This document shows, piece by piece, positions 1-11,699 of a stretch of 64,000 nucleotides of DNA. How positions within the stretch are numbered: the stretch's first letter is position 1; each line of letters opens with the position of its first letter. The stretch lies in assembly GCA_949825065.1 (NCBI GenBank), contig OX463849.1:39213852-39277851 (forward strand), read 5' to 3'. A program made the position numbers and the translations under genes. The notes beneath the pieces were generated by a model. That model had not been told where the DNA came from and did not search any database. It saw only the letters and a program-made list of their open reading frames with translations. The stretch comes from Odontocerum albicorne. Taxonomy: Eukaryota; Arthropoda; Insecta; Trichoptera; Odontoceridae.

Positions 1-526
1 AGAAACGAAGATCCAAACGGCAACAGAGATTTAAATGCTGTTGTAGCCAATCGAGGATATTGACTCCAAAGCGATGTCCAAAATGCTGACAACTCTAGCT
101 CAGAAAATAAGGCTTTGTGCACAGGGTCGTTTTTTAGATCTATTAAAATCTAGACAAATATTTATTTGAATATGTATGTTGAATTTATTTAAAATTGAAG
201 AAAATTTAAATGAATAGGCATTATTTAAAATGAACAGTTTTGAGGCATCTTCCTTCCCGGCACACAGTTTGGCAAACACTGCACTAGACAGAATAGCTAG
301 GAAGGTAATTACAATAAAATAATATATGTATATTTTAATTAAATGTATCACCATTTTCGAAGACTAGACACACTGTAGGAGTTAGAAAAAAATCTTCCAC
401 AAACAGAAGCCATCCGTGGAGTGGTGACTCACAAGACCCGAGATCGAATATGTAATTCTTATTATATGTTATATAATATTATAGCTGGACAATTCGCTTC
501 ATCCTAAATAAATCATTGAACATGTA
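1..526. other. unannotated left edge
   Basis: No recognisable gene. A frame open from the first base runs 20 codons and stops at TGA 61-63. It could be the end of something beginning outside the window, but it is too short to name. The rest is AT-rich sequence without a repeat I can place. Confidence 0.3.
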
Positions 527-1830
527 CATAGTCCTGCCATAAATACTGTTACACAAATTCAGACACTCATAAAATAGCAGGTAGAAACCTAAAACTTTTT
601 TTAGGTAATTTTCCATCCCTTGTGGTATTGCTATAATCAATGAACGTTGACCAGTAAACATGGAGTGGTGCGGTAAAGAAACCCGTATCGCTGTAATTGC
701 GTTACGTAAAGTTGGAAAGACGCCGGGAGACATTTTAAATTATTTAACATTTTTGGGTATCAATCGTCAGTTTGTATATCGTACTATTAATCGATTCTAA
801 GATACTCGAGGTATTGAAGATCGGCAAAAAAGTGGTCGACCGCGAATCGTAAGAACTCCAGCAGTCATCAAAGCCGTGAAAAACAGAATCCGTAGAAATC
901 CACTCCGCAAACAAAAAATCATGTTTAGGGAGATGGATATTTCGACACAGAGTATGTCTCGTATTATCAAATCGGACCCAAATATGGGGGCTTACCGGAG
1001 AAGCACTGGACATTTGCTTACTCCATCTTTGAGGGGCATCGGGAAGACCAGAGCTAAACAACTGATTCACTGGTACGCAAACAATATGCATCGCAAAATC
1101 CTATTTTCCGATGAAAAAATTTTCTGCATTGAAGAAAATTATGATATAATAAGCAAAATGATCGGGTGTACGCACATAGCTCTCGAGAGGCCACTCATGT
1201 CATTCATAGAGTTCAGAGAGGTCATCATCCAGCATCTGTGATGGTTTAGTGGGGTGTCTCATACAAAGGGATTACTGAGCTACATTTTTGTGCTCAGGGT
1301 GTGAAGACAAGTGTTAATTCATAACAACATGACATTATGGAGAAGGTCGTCAAGTCTCTTAATAAGATCATGTTTAATTCAGGTCATTGGATCTTTCAAC
1401 AAGATTCTGCTCCAGCCCACAAGGCAAAGTATACCCAGCAATGGCTAGAAATTCACACACCAGAGTTTATTAGAGCTGAAGATCGGCCTTCTGGAAACCC
1501 AGATTAAATCCACTGGACTACAAACTGTGGTCAGTGTTGGAGAACATGGCCTGCAGCAGACGACATCCAAATTTGGAGAATCTGAAATAATCATTGAAGA
1601 AAGCAGTGGCCAATTTTCCAATGGACATCATGCGTACTGTCGTTGACGATTGACCGTTACGTTTAAAAGCCTGTGTGAAGGCAAGGGGAGGACATTTTGA
1701 AAAAGATGTATGTTTTCATTTAAGATGATATGGGTGTAAGTCTAATAATATAATAAATCATTTGTAAGATGCACTGTTTTTTTATTATAATCCAAACACT
1801 TTGTAACAGAATTTATGGCAAGACAAGGTG
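527..1830 (+). mobile_element. maT-like (DD37D) mariner element, inactive
   Basis: The element is bounded by imperfect terminal inverted repeats. The left end (about 527-560) reads CTGCCATAAATACTGTTACA and the reverse complement of the right end (about 1797-1830) reads TTGCCATAAATTCTGTTACA. TA dinucleotides lie at 525-526 and 1831-1832, as expected for Tc1/mariner target duplications. Length is about 1.3 kb, normal for a complete mariner. The interior is a broken transposase (separate entry). Old copy, cannot move by itself. Confidence 0.8.
660..1700 (+). pseudogene. maT-type transposase pseudogene
   Basis: This is a broken cut-and-paste transposase of the IS630/Tc1/mariner superfamily. An ATG at 660 opens a helix-turn-helix region (KTPGDILNYL, then DRQKSGRPR). 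The first catalytic Asp is in ILFSDEKIF, the second in FQQDSAPAH near 1400, and the third in NPLDYKLW near 1510. Spacing from second to third Asp is 37 residues, the hallmark of the maT group known from Bombyx and other animals. Damage seen: an in-frame TAA at 798-800, a frameshift shortly before 1230 that puts a TGA at 1239-1241 in the old frame, and a one-base deletion in the DLNPLD region near 1505. No function is expected. Confidence 0.85.
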
Positions 1831-1832
1831 TA

Positions 1833-2559
1833 ACATATTTCGCCCACGCACTAGAAATAAGTAAAACGATACTTGATAATTTAGATGACAAAACTGCAAA
1901 GCATTGTTTTGCCTAAAAATAGGAGACAATAATTGCTTGTGAATAGAGAAGCAATCTAGCTATTGCCATATTATTAGGCGTAATGCCTTAGTTGTAAGAA
2001 GCCTTAAATACTACCAATATTTTAGCAAATCTTGGACTTAGTAGTATATCGGGTCGAAGGTAGTATCAAGCAAGGCATCGCAAAGTTCCTTTCGAAAATC
2101 TAATATTCCTTTTTTCAACGCAGGTTATAATTGAAAACAATACATAACACAAATAAGAAAAAATAATACTTAAAAATACATGTTCAATTTTCTAAAATTA
2201 AAATACAATAGCTTTATTTCATTACCATAAAAACAAGAAAAAATAAGATTGAATAATAAGACATGTGACAAAAGACATGAAATCCTTGAAGAAGAAATGA
2301 AAAGGATAAGATTACGTATACTTTTTCCAGAAGAGCGGAGGATTTTACGAAAACATGGCGGTTTAACGTTTTACATAATATCACGTTAGAAATTCAACAG
2401 AAAACCAAACATGGCTTCCATTTACATTTGGCTAAATGTATATTTCATGAATATTTCAAACAGTAATGTTTCTTGTACAAGATTCAGACGGCAGTATTTT
2501 GCGAGTAACTTTTTTAAGAGTTCAACGACTGAAATATAGGCTAAAAATATTTTATTTAA
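1833..2559. other. no feature seen
   Basis: AT-rich, no supported open frame or repeat boundary. It may be old transposon or intron sequence. Confidence 0.3.
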
Positions 2560-2797
2560 ATTTTATTAGTCACATGTCTAATATCTATGGGGAAAATCAG
2601 GTTATAAACTAGCTATTATTTTATTAGTCACATGTCTAATATCTATGGGGAAAATCAGGTTATAAACTAGCTATTATTTTATTAGTCACATGTCTAATAT
2701 CTATGGGGAAAATCAGGTTATAAACTAGCTATTATTTTATTAGTCACATGTCTAATATCTATGGGGAAAATCAGGTTATAAACTAGCTATTATTTTA
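2560..2797. repeat. 58-bp tandem repeat, four identical copies
   Basis: The unit contains TAGTCACATGTCTAATATCT and CAGGTTATAAACTAGCTATT. Equivalent points recur at 2571, 2629, 2687 and 2745, giving an exact 58-bp period, with a short partial unit at the end. Copies look identical, so the expansion is recent or homogenised. The array runs straight into the LINE 3' fragment that follows. Confidence 0.95.
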
Positions 2798-3345
2798 ACG
2801 AATATTACATATCTCGCCGAAAATTTTCAGCGTCTTTCCAATCATGGATTAGCGCTACGCTCAAACAGAGATTGTTTATTGGCCTTTCCAGTTCATCGCT
2901 CTTCTTTCTTTACGTCGTCCTTTACTGTCCATGCAGTGAAACTCTGGAATCAGTTACAAACCAATATAAGACTCGCTCCGTCCTTGGCATGCTTTAAGAA
3001 GCGACTGAAAAAACTCTTAATTTCTAGTCAGTAAAATAACGTGTTTCATTCCTGATTTTTCTTTTCCTTTCCTCTCCACCATCCTTTCCTTTCCTTTTGA
3101 TTGATGATATTTCACTTTATATGAAAAATAATGTTCGGGTGATTGTCCGTCTTTGTGGGATTCGTGGGCATGTTCTCACGTATATGTTTATGGATTTCGT
3201 GGGGATGGATAGTCATTTGAATGATTTATGCGACCACGTAACTTGCTTCATTTACTTTTGTCTGGTTGGTTGGAAGAGATTGCCACCTGGCAATAAGCCC
3301 GCCAGATTGTATTGCAATAAAAGTGTTAAATAAATAAATAAATAC
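2798..3345 (+). mobile_element. LINE 3' fragment (CR1/Jockey-like, family D)
   Basis: This is the 3' end of a non-LTR retrotransposon. An open frame ending at TAA 3032-3034 encodes a reverse-transcriptase C-terminus with the typical block AVKLWNQLQTNIR...LACFKKRLKKLL. It is followed by a pyrimidine-rich 3' UTR and the tail TTGGAAGAGATTGCC...GGCAATAAGCCCGCC, then TAAA repeats at about 3327-3343. The 5' end is missing. The same 3' UTR recurs at 43830-44609 and the tail in many SINEs here. Clade assignment (CR1 versus Jockey) is uncertain. Confidence 0.8.
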
Positions 3346-3419
3346 ATATCTTGTGGTCATATTGAATTCTGGCAACATTAACGGTTTATTATCTATCCAG
3401 AAAATAAAATGCTACTTAA

Positions 3420-3600
3420 GTGGGGTACATAGCCAAATGGTAAAGTAGTGCACTTCAGAGCAGAAGGTTGGCGGTTCCAACCCTACACTGATTCTCAGCT
3501 CGAGTATCCGAGTGCAGGGATCCAACATTTATATTTTCTCTGCATGGTATTTGGGGGTATAACGATACCTAATATAATCTTTAAAAAAATATAATATTAA
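3420..3600 (+). repeat. tRNA-derived SINE (type 1)
   Basis: The head has a pol III A box-like TAGCCAAATGG and a B box-like GGTTCCAACCC at tRNA-like spacing. The body contains GGGGGTATAACGATACC. A second copy with the same plan lies at 30299-30470. The deduced tRNA cloverleaf is imperfect, so this is not a functional tRNA gene. Confidence 0.6.
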
Positions 3601-3924
3601 CATAAGCTTTTTAAAATATATGTATCTTTGAAATCAAGCCAATCGGTACTAAACAGAAATTGACCATAAACTTAATAACGCACTTAAATAATCAATACGG
3701 TACTTAGAAAAGTACCTTTCCTTTGATTCGATTAAAAAATAAATTAAAACGCTAGGAAAAGCATGACAACAATAAATAAAATAATATAATCGATATCTCA
3801 CTAATTTATCTCCACATTACACGAATACGATGTTTGTATAAAAATCGAATGGGAAATAAAAAGAAATTTGTTTTATTCACTATAAAATAAAACGAGGTTG
3901 ACAAAACAAAAAAGAACAGTCGGA

Positions 3925-4100
3925 ACGTAAATATGGGTATTGTGTGAGAGGAAGGCCGAGAAAAGTATAATTGGATCAAAAAATAAGATTTTGAAAAAAG
4001 AAAAGCTTAGGAATCAGAGAAACATAAGAAAATGTATGAGAAGGAAAGAGAAAAATCTGGCGCTCTGTGCACTTTGATTACCTCGACAGGAAAGCACACC
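3925..4100 (+). mobile_element. LINE B fragment (RTE-like C-terminus)
   Basis: The stretch with GGAAGGCCGAGAAAAGTATA and TTGGATCAAAAAATAAGATT matches the better copy at 38045-38430, which encodes RGRPRKVWLDQISDIL-like sequence. Decayed, no intact frame. Confidence 0.6.
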
Positions 4101-4658
4101 GTGATGATAAATTTTTACTTTATTTCACGAACTTCAAGTATGTTTATAAAATTTTATACAAACGGAAACGAAATGAAATTGCATTCCCGCATGCATTTAT
4201 TTTCGTGTTTGTGGAAAATCGTTATTAAAATATCTAATGCCGTTTGGATGACTAACAAACTTATTTTCATGTGTCATACAAAAAGCTTATATATACGTTG
4301 ATAAATTGGTTTCTCGAAGCTTTCTCCGCGTTATTTAATTCGTCGATGTTTCGAAAACGGCGAAGCCTTCAGCTTCAGGAATTTATTGGTATCAGTTTCA
4401 CTGGTTTAGGAATGCATTCAAAACTTCGACAAATACGTCGTTTAAGCGCTGACATAAAATTAAAAAAACCAAAAATGCTTTATCACGTTCTCTGTATGAA
4501 CGGATACAGAAGAGCGAACTCAGCCATGATCTGCAGAAATAATAAATTACATTAAGAAATGTGGCAAAAGCTCGACTGTCAGATTTTATTAGAAACAAAT
4601 TCGAGTCTAAGCGAACCCTTTGAAATGGTTATTCTTAAAATTGAAGATTAACTGGATT
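4101..4658. other. no feature seen
   Basis: Short overlapping frames occur on both strands (4032-4301, 4271-4555) but none shows a known motif or coding-like composition. Treated as chance openings. Confidence 0.3.
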
Positions 4659-5202
4659 GACATGTCCCGCAACTGAAGGATTACAAAAACAAATTAGCTT
4701 ATAAAACCCAGTAAAATACAAGAATATGAAAGCAACGAAGAATCAAAATGGAGAGAGACTACGGTGGTTACAAGAAACCGTTACAAAAATCCGTTATAGA
4801 CATGTCCCGCAACTGAAGGATTACAAAAACAAATTACCTTATAAAACCCAGTAAAATACAAGAAGATGAAAGCAACGAATAATCAAAATGGAGAGAGCCT
4901 ACGGTGGTTACAAGAAACCGTTACAAAAATCTGTTATAGACATGTCCCGCAACTGAAGGATTACAAAAACAAATTACCTTATAAAACCCAGTAAAATACA
5001 AGATGAAAGCAACGAAGAATCAAAATGGAGAGAGCCTACGGTGGTTACAAGAAACCGTTACAAAAATCCGTTATAGACATGTCCCGCAACTGAAGGATTA
5101 CAAAAACAAATTACCTTATAAAACCCAGTAAAATACAAGAAGATGAAAGCAACGAAGAATCAAAATGGAGAGAGACTACGGTGGTTACAAGAAACCGTTA
5201 CA
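4659..5202. repeat. 140-bp tandem repeat, about 3.9 copies
   Basis: The landmark CATGTCCCGCAACTGAAGGA begins at 4661, 4801, 4941 and 5078. Two periods are 140 bp and one is 137 bp, because a 3-base unit is lost (AGAAGATG becomes AGATG). The last copy stops near 5202. Copies differ by only a few bases. Satellite-like minisatellite, no coding potential. Confidence 0.95.
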
Positions 5203-5399
5203 GCTCAAGACAGAGAAATATGGAAATGTTTTATTCAAAAGTTGTTTAAGTTATAGATCAACACGTTTCTGAAAAGGGGAGGAAAAAAATAGGCGAAACG
5301 AAAACAGCGAAAATCTCATAACTCGTATGAATATGAATTTATTTACTGTCGACAGAATCAATACACTGGATTATATGTACAATATGTAGGTCACTAATA

Positions 5400-5790
5400 G
5401 AAGTTTCTCGAAACGTACCAATATGTCCCCTGCATTTGCCCTCCTAAAGGAAAAGCGATTGCGTTGGATGAAAACGCGAGACGTATAGGGAAGATGGTCG
5501 AATGACTCTCTACGGAGAGCGTGTAATGCAAGGAAAGCTCACGGAGTTTCGAGTCTTCGTTTAAAAAACTAGTGTAAAATATAGCTAAACGATTTTGAAA
5601 CGGACGCTGACGAGTGGGAGTTTCTTGCTCAAGACCGTCGAAAGTGGAAATAGACGCTCCGGAAGGGAAGTGCTGTCCATGATACCAAATGGTTAAAGGA
5701 GCTGAAGAGGAGACAGTGCGATCGGTCAGTCTCATACAAGGCCCCTGGACCATCTTAGAGTTGCAATGTCTGTGAGCACAAGTCGAAAAT
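5400..5790 (+). mobile_element. decayed LINE C-terminal coding fragment
   Basis: Read in shifting frames the plus strand gives ADEWEFLAQDRRKWK, then RKGSAVHDTKWLKELKRRQ and CNVCEHK. This matches the end of many LINE ORF2 proteins (W..LA.DR..W motif followed by a basic helix and CxxC remnant). Several stops and frameshifts are present. The complementary 119-codon frame at 5394-5753 is a shadow. Confidence 0.5.
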
Positions 5791-5879
5791 TTGTTTGAAT
5801 AGGTACATCAAGAGATGTAGCTCCACACAACCGCCTAGGACTTGGAGGAAATGCTGCGTATCCATTGTATTTCGTAGGC

Positions 5880-6535
5880 CAGGGGTTCTCAGCTTAATTG
5901 TGGTAGCGGGCGCATTCGAGATTTAGGAAAATAGTGGCGGGCGAAAGCCGGATTCCTAAAAAAAGGTATATTAAGCAAACACAGTTTTCCTTAGTTTGGA
6001 TAAAACAGTAGTCTTATTCCCAATCGTTGTTGAATTGATAGGTTCATTGTTTTTTTAGTTGGATTATTCGTTTTAGGGTAAAATGTTTACGAGAAAAAAT
6101 CAAACGCGTTGACAACACGTGATGTGGCGATAAACTGCATTTAGACTGAACCTGTTACCAACAGATAAAATACATACCTAACAAACAAGTGCAGAAATTT
6201 GGCACTGGTGACCCTTGAACTAACAAACAGTGTAATTAAAACATTTTCGTAATATAACATAAATGTTATAATAATATATTTAAGATTTCAATAAACAATG
6301 TTTAAAAAAAAACGTTTTAGAATAAGTTGTATTTTTTCGTTATTAAATTATCGAATACTAGACGGAAAAAAAGGCCTGTGTCTTTCGAGGTGAGTAGCGC
6401 AACGCGAAGTCCGTGAGTAGCGCAACGCGAAGTTCGCCTATTTTTTTCCTCCCCTTTTCAGCGTTGTAGCGGGCGCATATGCAAATAGCTCGGCGGGCGC
6501 ACATGCGCCCGCGGGCACAGGGTTGAGAGCCCCTG
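5880..6535. mobile_element. non-autonomous hAT element (MITE)
   Basis: It starts CAGGGGTTCTCAGC and ends with the inverse of CAGGGGCTCTCAAC; both ends continue into GCGGGCGC. This terminal repeat type is typical of Charlie-like hAT transposons. Flanking 8-bp target duplications are TCGTAGGC (5872-5879) and TCGTAGAC (6536-6543), one mismatch. Length 656 bp, no transposase seen. An internal direct repeat GTGAGTAGCGCAACGCGAAG occurs twice near 6391-6436. Confidence 0.88.
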
Positions 6536-6543
6536 TCGTAGAC

Positions 6544-7194
6544 GAATGGCTGCTATAGAATTAGGTATTTCATAAAATCAAAGATAAAACAGGTTGTTAA
6601 GAACAAAACTCATGTCAATTAGTAAAAAAATACGTACACGTTAATTGGCCGCTATAAATAAGAAAAGTGATACAATTATTGACGAGTCACAATGGGTACT
6701 CTTTGGCCGCTGTTATCGTCATGGAAATAAATCGACAACGAATAAACGCCACATAAGAAAATGAAATAAATATCTTATCAGAGAGTAATAAACAACATTT
6801 AAAATCTTCATTCAATATTGTCGTCAAAATTTTTAAAAGTCGACGAGTATCTGAAATAGAGGTAAGAATTTTTTTATCACATTGATAACTTTTTTTCCTC
6901 AATACTCGGGGAATAAATTTCTACAAATTAAAGGCATTTTTATTTCCATTTGAATTAAGTAGGAACAAACTGAAAACGTAATAAAGTAGGAACATTTGAA
7001 TTAAGTAGGAACAAACTAAAAACGTAAAAACTTTTATAATTGCAGTAATAAAGTAAATCGTTAGAATAATGATGTGCGATAAATAAACAGAATACTGAAA
7101 TCAATACCGAGTTAATTATTTTTTGTTTGCTAGATTTCTAGATAAATTGTAATAAGTTATTTGAATGTACAAACTTTTAAAAAATCCGATACTA
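6544..7194. other. AT-rich stretch with one short duplication
   Basis: No gene seen. A 47-bp direct duplication around 6950-7030 repeats TTGAATTAAGTAGGAACAAA twice. Confidence 0.4.
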
Positions 7195-7262
7195 ACGGGA
7201 ATCGAACTCGCAACCCCCAGGTTAAAATGTTTTCTAGAGCATTCTTATAATATGGGACCTGA
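7195..7262 (-). repeat. tRNA-derived SINE head
   Basis: On the minus strand it reads GGGTTGCGAGTTCGATTCCC, a perfect pol III B box (T arm) context. The same head, GTTGCTAGTTTGATTCCCGT, is found in the SINE at 50668-50887. The A box side is eroded. Confidence 0.5.
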
Positions 7263-7284
7263 GTCTTTTTATTTAATTGTTATT

Positions 7285-7345
7285 AACTCGTTAAAAAACA
7301 GTTAAAAGTGGAAGAAACAGTGTTTGATAAAACAAATTACAAAAG
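7285..7345 (+). repeat. fragment of palindromic element arm
   Basis: AAAGTGGAAGAAACAGTGTTTGATAAAACAAATTACAAAA matches the outer flank of the palindrome at 23356-23540 (AAGTGGAATAAACAGTGTTTG), indicating a third, truncated member. Confidence 0.5.
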
Positions 7346-8063
7346 TTAAAAAATCAGTACAAAAATGGAAATAATAAAATCAAAGCGACAAGATTGAAAA
7401 AACGTTTCAGAACAATAACCATCTAACAGGAGATAAAGAAATATACAAATAAAACTGTCAATGAATTTGTTGAAAAATAATATCAAAACCTCAATATTTT
7501 TTAGAAAAAGTATTACGTAATATTTCGAAACAATAAGACATTTTGTATCAGCTATGAACAATGCCATTCGGATATAAAAAAAATATTTCATTTTTCGTTT
7601 TATATTCAAACACAACTAGTAACAAAAACAAAACGTAAAAATATTTATGTATGCTTAGCAAATTACCGAACGGATATGTTCATATGCAGAGATTAAAATG
7701 CCGCTGAATGCAGTGCGCGGGTGTAGGAGGATCGCGATAATACGGTGTTGACGCGAAGAAAAAAGAAATCATCAGACGATCTGACTGCACGTGGCGTCTC
7801 GAGCGGCGATGAATGAACGCGACCAAGAGTGAAAACAAAATGGAAAATTCAGATCTAATCGGTTTTACAAAATAAATGTTGTCTTTGTCGGGATTCAGAA
7901 TAATGATATCTTGTTCTCTTTGTTTACTGTCGCCAAAGTATTTCAAACGCAATATGATTTATTTACTACTCAATACAAGAAGTACGCGAAAAGGAAATCA
8001 CAAGATGTGAGAATCAAATGTTATGAATAAAACATATCACTCAAAATGGTGAGTGAATTTTAA
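7346..8063. other. no gene; GC-richer patch at 7690-7830
   Basis: The stretch is mostly AT-rich. Around 7690-7830 the composition rises, with many CpG dinucleotides, but no long frame or promoter motif can be named. Confidence 0.3.
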
Positions 8064-8231
8064 TGGGGAAAGGAATTAGTTGATACCGACCGGCCCATAG
8101 TTAGATGTTATAAGGAGATTCCGAGTCTTAGCCGGATGTGGGAGAAAGTGGAATGCCGGGATGTAGAGCTACCTGGATGGAGGTGTTTTGTGGCATCCAT
8201 ATATCCCTGGGAGAACGAAGAGGGTGCTTAA
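8064..8231 (+). CDS. unrecognised 55-codon open frame, coding-like
   Basis: The frame opens after TAA 8061-8063 and ends at TAA 8229-8231. It reads IPSLSRMWEKVECRDVELPG then WRCFVASIYPWENEEGA, rich in Trp, Cys and Glu and much less AT-biased than the surroundings. There is no in-frame ATG near its beginning; the only Met is internal. It could be a terminal exon (an AG lies at about 8077-8078) or a transposon fragment. I do not recognise the family. Coding status is an inference from composition only. Confidence 0.25.
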   Translation, partial: WGKELVDTDRPIVRCYKEIPSLSRMWEKVECRDVELPGWRCFVASIYPWENEEGA

Positions 8232-9394
8232 TTATTACACATACAAGAATCCAGGACGTGGGAAGTCATTCATTACAGGACCGAATGAACATTGGAGCAC
8301 GATAGTAAAGCAAGTAGTAAACATTCTATTTTTCACCGGGTTAGATTGCTTTTAAAATTAAATTGTTCGACATGACACATTTTTCATTTTGTTAAAATTT
8401 CGCGAATTTTACGAAGATGGTTGATGTCATATATATACTTAAATACTCCCACGCAATTTCCCTGTCATGGTAGGCAGATAAAATAATGCCATACTTTCAT
8501 ATCATAGCATACTTCTTTCACCTCCACTACGTTCATAAATATCATACAGGTACTTTTAGTTATCTTTCTAGATATCATGAAAATATGATATTTCGTAATC
8601 AAATCAAAAGGAAACTACATTGTTTTTTTATCGGTATCGAAATAGTTATATATTGTTCACATCTAAAAGCTCAAAAAATAAGATTAAAAATATGTTCTTT
8701 CAATACAGAAGTTATGAGTGGAGTCTTAGTGTCATCAAAAGGCGTCAAAAAATAAAGACTCGTAGACAGAAAACAGTTTTTGTATCATATTTATGATGAA
8801 CCTTATATGTCAAAAATGGCGTATACACCATAATTTTCTTCTTACAAGAATAGTTGCATGGATCAAACCCCACAATGAATTTGTAAGTCAGCTAAAAAAA
8901 AATCTCTATTTCTCTCGGTCCTTTTTCAGTTCTGCAAGGGCACTAACAACAACCTTCCGGTAGGGACGCGAATGTGTGAACAATTCAAAACTTTTTGCTC
9001 ACTAGCCATAAAAAAACTCTGGTTTCTCTATTGGCACTTGTTATTATATGTTTTGTTAATATTTGTTTATTGAAGTAAGTTATATACATACTTTAAAAAA
9101 CAAACATATCTGGAAAGGGTAGATATAATCATTATAGAATATTAGTCGATTTTTTGACTACTTTTGTAAACTGCAAGTTTTGATTGATTTATTTTTCGAC
9201 AGCTTCAATTTTATTTTATGATCGCTTAGTAAAAAAGTATGTTGAATTTGTAAAGTGTAAAGTATGTTGGATCGTGTATTAACAGTTTAAGTTCACCATC
9301 ATGAACATTACGTTTTTAATAAATAGAACGCGAATGTTACGTTAATGACTTACTGAAAATATCCTGCATAGCAATCAAATGATATAATATAATC
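8232..9394. other. no feature seen
   Basis: AT-rich sequence without supported frames or repeat ends. Confidence 0.3.
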
Positions 9395-9650
9395 AGCAGT
9401 CCGCCGAAGGACTGCGCGAGAGAATGTAGTCATCTAGAATAGACGTGGACGAGCAGTAACGATGTAATAATAAAGATGCGAGCGCATGTACCTACTCCTT
9501 ACAAAATAAGAGCGGCGCAGCGGATATTCCCAAATTCCTCGGGGACTGCACGCCACGCCGGAATTAGAACCAACGCCGGCCGCGCGGGCAGGTCCACACG
9601 ATCGAAAGGCGTCGTTGCACCAGTGACAAGGGAAACCGAATAAAACACGA
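9395..9650. other. CpG-rich block
   Basis: Conspicuously GC- and CpG-rich island in AT-rich DNA (for example CGCCGGCCGCGCGGGCAGG). A small stem AGTCC...GGACT lies at about 9401-9417. No frame of note. It could be a promoter/CpG-rich regulatory region or a non-autonomous element; undecided. Confidence 0.35.
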
Positions 9651-11695
9651 GAATTTTTCCTTACTTATTGGGAAATTATTTTCCCATGATAAATTTAAAA
9701 TATATTTTATATAAAACAAATAAATGTATGGCTTGTATAGCCTTGTTTCTCAATATAGCCTCACCGTAAGAGCTTTTTTTTAATTAATTAAAGATAATTT
9801 TTAAAAATAATTGGGAATAACGTTTAAGAATTATCTTTTAATTAATCGGGAACTAGAAGTATATTTATACATATATATATATGCGTATATTATACCAACC
9901 CACACTTCACCTGTTTTCAGTTTATTAGTGAAACATATATATTTTTTGTATGGAATATTTTTTAAGAAAGTATTTAGTTAGGAAATACATAACACTGTTA
10001 TGTTACTTTACTGGCTTGATATGTTTGAGGAAAAGGGAACAAAATATGCGATAATCAATATATCAAATAAACCAAAAATTTGTGTGTTGGTTGGATCATT
10101 TTGCAAACATATACACGCGTATGTGCCCATTTTCCATCTACACATAAAATATAAAAGCGCAGACACGACAAAAATAGAAGTATTGTATTTAAAAATGTTT
10201 GGTGAAAGCCATTTTACATGACGTTCGACAAGGAGCATGGATCATCACGACGTCGGAATCAAGGGTTTGATCTCTCAATACTTTGTACTTGAAGTGAAAT
10301 AAATTGTTTACATCAAAACAATTTACAGACAGCAGTCATCTACAACTGTTAATAATAACAATCCAATACGGACTACCTTTCAATGTGTATTTTCGTTATC
10401 TTGAGAGCAATGCGACCGCGAATGCGAATTGAGAACAAGAAACTGTTGAACTTCCAGCCAAGTCGACTAAGACGGCACATATTTCAAGTGTTCGTAACAA
10501 TAATAGTAATAAATTTAATGTACGCCATACATATAGAAACTAATCTAATTAATTGAGAATAAAACCAAATATTCAAAAGTTTAACTAAATAAGTTCCATG
10601 GGGCCGATATATTGTAAAAACCCTTGAAGCCTGTTGGGTAGTCGCTACCCAAAGTAAGCGACGAAAACTAATTATCAAAGAGAACTCTGTGTCTATTTTT
10701 TTAATATTAATAATGGAACGTGCTACTTTCCAAACTGTGGTTATAATAACGTCAACGACAAAATAATGCGGTTCCTACGCATTGACGTTGTTCCTAATCC
10801 TATTTTTCTGTCGTCATCGGGGCGCACCGTCAAGTGTTGTTTTAAGACGGATGTATTTTTCACACTAGACGTAGATTTAATTCCCTTGACAGCGTCCTTA
10901 CTCAAATAACGACTCGTTTCTTAAGAGAGATGGAGAGAGTGTCACTATTTTTAGAGTGGAAGCATTTTAATGGTGGCGCATCTGACATCGGAGTGGTTCT
11001 AGGTCCAAGAGAAATGAAACGTAACAACGCACTTGTAAGATGCTTGGCGTAAATTGATTTCATTTGTCAAAATGCAATAATTTACACAGGCTAGAGAGAT
11101 AAAAAAGAACGAAATGTAAATCATCTGAAGCTAACGTACATAAATAGTTAAATTGTGAATGTGAAATTGTTACGGGAAGTGAAAATATTTTAATGCTTTG
11201 ATACAAAAGACAGAACCTTAAAATACGTCAAAAAATAATTTATTTATTTCTTATCACACGAAAATGGTACGTATATCATTAGTCAATTATAACTGTGTCA
11301 AATCAGCTTCTCAAGTCGCATAATTATTCAAAATATTTGTAATAAACAGTTTTCCTTTTAGACTAATATTACTCAGAAATGTTAAATCAATTTTGGCAAT
11401 TTATTGGTGCTACTTTAGGCTGCTACTTTAGGTGCTACTTTAATTCTGTCTTTAATTTACATAAGAAAGTTCGTATTGTATGTATTTCGCTTCTGATTTT
11501 TTTATTATTATGATATTAATTTATTTTCTACTATACATTTTGTTTGTGTTATGGTCGAATGATAGCCATGAATTAATTTGATTAAAATCCACAAGCTTCA
11601 GATTCAGACTTTTATAACTTTCCAACTTTATTTTAATTTATTGTTAAACTGGAGATAGCCCCGAAATTGCATCCCTTAAGTTCTGAGACCACTAT
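9651..11695. other. no gene seen
   Basis: AT-rich. Mutually overlapping short frames on opposite strands at 10000-10238 look fortuitous. A weak B box-like GGGTTTGATCTC at about 10263 hints at a degraded SINE. Confidence 0.3.
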
Positions 11696-11699
11696 GTTT

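Noticed and set aside
3427..3500. Functional tRNA genes at the SINE heads (also 30299, 48780)
   Set aside because: Acceptor arms do not pair and the sequence continues into SINE bodies.
5394..5753. 119-codon minus-strand frame
   Set aside because: The plus strand carries LINE C-terminal motifs in this interval; the minus frame is a shadow.
10220..10290. tRNA-like head with GGGTTTGATCTC
   Set aside because: No A box at the right distance and no tail; kept only as a remark.
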